Shown: positions 4,527 through 5,073 of the stretch, one piece after another
Layout of the letters: every line of letters starts with the position of its first letter
Numbering within the stretch: the first letter of the stretch is position 1
Assembly: GCA_023253575.1 (NCBI GenBank)
Contig: JALRGB010000557.1
Span: 1 to 5,073, forward strand
Direction: 5' to 3'
DNA: 5,073 nucleotides
Source of the DNA: Verrucomicrobiales bacterium
GTDB taxonomy: Bacteria > Verrucomicrobiota > Verrucomicrobiia > Verrucomicrobiales > V1-33
Program-made: the position numbers and the translations under genes
The notes under the pieces: model-generated
The model's database searches: none
What the model saw: the letters and a program-made list of their open reading frames with translations, nothing else
What the model was told of the DNA's origin: nothing

Positions 4527-5073
4527 ATGAAATGTCTCACCCCTGACCCCACTCCGCGCGTCGAATCCCCCCTGCCGAGCGTCCGCCCGGGCGGATGGAT
4601 TTTCTTTCTGGCGGGACTGGGACTGGTCCTCGCCACCGCTCACATCGGACACGCCAGTCCCCGTCGACCCCAGAGCGAGGCCGACGTCCGGTTCTGGCTG
4701 GAAAACATGCTGACCCACCACGGCTACTCGGTGGAGGAAACGGCCGCGGCCACCGGGCTGTCGCCCGACGAGATCACGGCGGCACGAACACGCTGGTCGA
4801 TCACCACCGAACCGCCGAAGCCGAAACCGGAGGCGCCGCTGAAACTGCTGCCTTACCCCGGCGGGCGGCACCCGCGGCTCGGGTTTTTCGACGGGGCCGT
4901 CGACCCGCAGCGCGACACCAAACTGAGCGTGTTCGCGCCCTGGGACGGCGGCGGATACGTGGTGGTCGATGTGCCCGAAGCCGTCTGGTCAAACCTCGGG
5001 CTGACCTACCTCGCCCACACCCACATCGACACGATCTGGACCAACCAAAAGGTCGGGCTCGAGCCGGTCGAGT
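4527..5073 (+). CDS. Membrane-anchored or exported protein, partial (runs off the window)
   Basis: An open frame of 182 codons starts at ATG 4527, directly after an in-frame TGA at 4521, and continues past the window end. A short cytoplasmic-like start is followed by a hydrophobic segment, GWIFFLAGLGLVLATAHIGHA (residues 23-43), then an Ala-Ser junction, consistent with a signal anchor or signal peptide. Residues 50-90 (ADVRFWLENMLTHHGYSVEE, then TAAATGLSPDEITAARTRW) resemble a helix-turn-helix. After a Pro/Lys linker (EPPKPKPEAP) comes LPYPGGRHPRLGFFDGAVDP, then TKLSVFAPWDGGGYVVVDVP, EAVWSNLGLTYLAHTHIDTI and W. This PGGRHPR...VDVPEA...SNLGLTYLAHTH pattern recalls an uncharacterised family I associate with Planctomycetes and Verrucomicrobia; no activity is known to me. 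Most of the protein lies outside the window. No Shine-Dalgarno sequence is evident. Confidence 0.75.
   Translation, partial: MKCLTPDPTPRVESPLPSVRPGGWIFFLAGLGLVLATAHIGHASPRRPQSEADVRFWLENMLTHHGYSVEETAAATGLSPDEITAARTRWSITTEPPKPKPEAPLKLLPYPGGRHPRLGFFDGAVDPQRDTKLSVFAPWDGGGYVVVDVPEAVWSNLGLTYLAHTHIDTIWTNQKVGLEPVE

Noticed and set aside
1..5073. CRISPR array, tRNA or rRNA genes
   Set aside because: No regularly spaced short repeats, cloverleaf-like segments or conserved rRNA blocks were seen by eye on either strand.

Overview
The window is GC-rich bacterial DNA. It most likely comes from a member of the Verrucomicrobiota or a related PVC-group lineage. The evidence is a secreted protein with a PEP-CTERM-like tail of the VPxSG type, a partial membrane-anchored protein of a style I associate with Planctomycetes and Verrucomicrobia, and start codons that mostly lack Shine-Dalgarno sequences. 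The assignment is inference, because no rRNA or other taxonomic marker is present.

Layout. Bases 1-690 hold a DUF433 antitoxin-like gene followed 3 nt later by a DUF5615 (PIN-like) toxin gene. The toxin gene has a one-base insertion and Gly where the first catalytic Asp is expected. Direct copies of a GC-rich, hairpin-capable repeat lie on both sides of this pair, at about 1-56 and 695-770. An A/T-rich spacer follows, and then a PEP-CTERM-type exported protein (1021-1575) with a C10 tract in its leader. From about 1640 to 3048 there is a tight run of small co-directional frames resembling a prophage tail-gene block. It is damaged: one gene has an in-frame TAG at codon 18, and the last is cut by a third copy of the repeat (3049-3122).

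Bases 3241-3736 hold a VapC-type PIN toxin. Directly upstream is only a short remnant of an N-terminal antitoxin segment. A minus-strand small gene (3798-4079) and the 3' fragment of an N-acetylmuramoyl-L-alanine amidase (about 4138-4417) each appear to carry a pair of mutually compensating frameshifts. A 182-codon open frame (4527-5073), missing from a closed-ORF view because it runs off the edge, is the start of a membrane-anchored or exported protein.

Overall this reads as an eroding accessory region: two decayed toxin-antitoxin modules, prophage debris and a dispersed repeat, bracketed by two apparently intact envelope or export genes. I see no convincing new defence or mobile system. The most useful observations are the repeat family, which flanks one TA pair and truncates a phage gene, and the coordinated loss of toxin and antitoxin parts. 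Because many lesions are single-base indels, sequencing or assembly error must be excluded before they are treated as biology.
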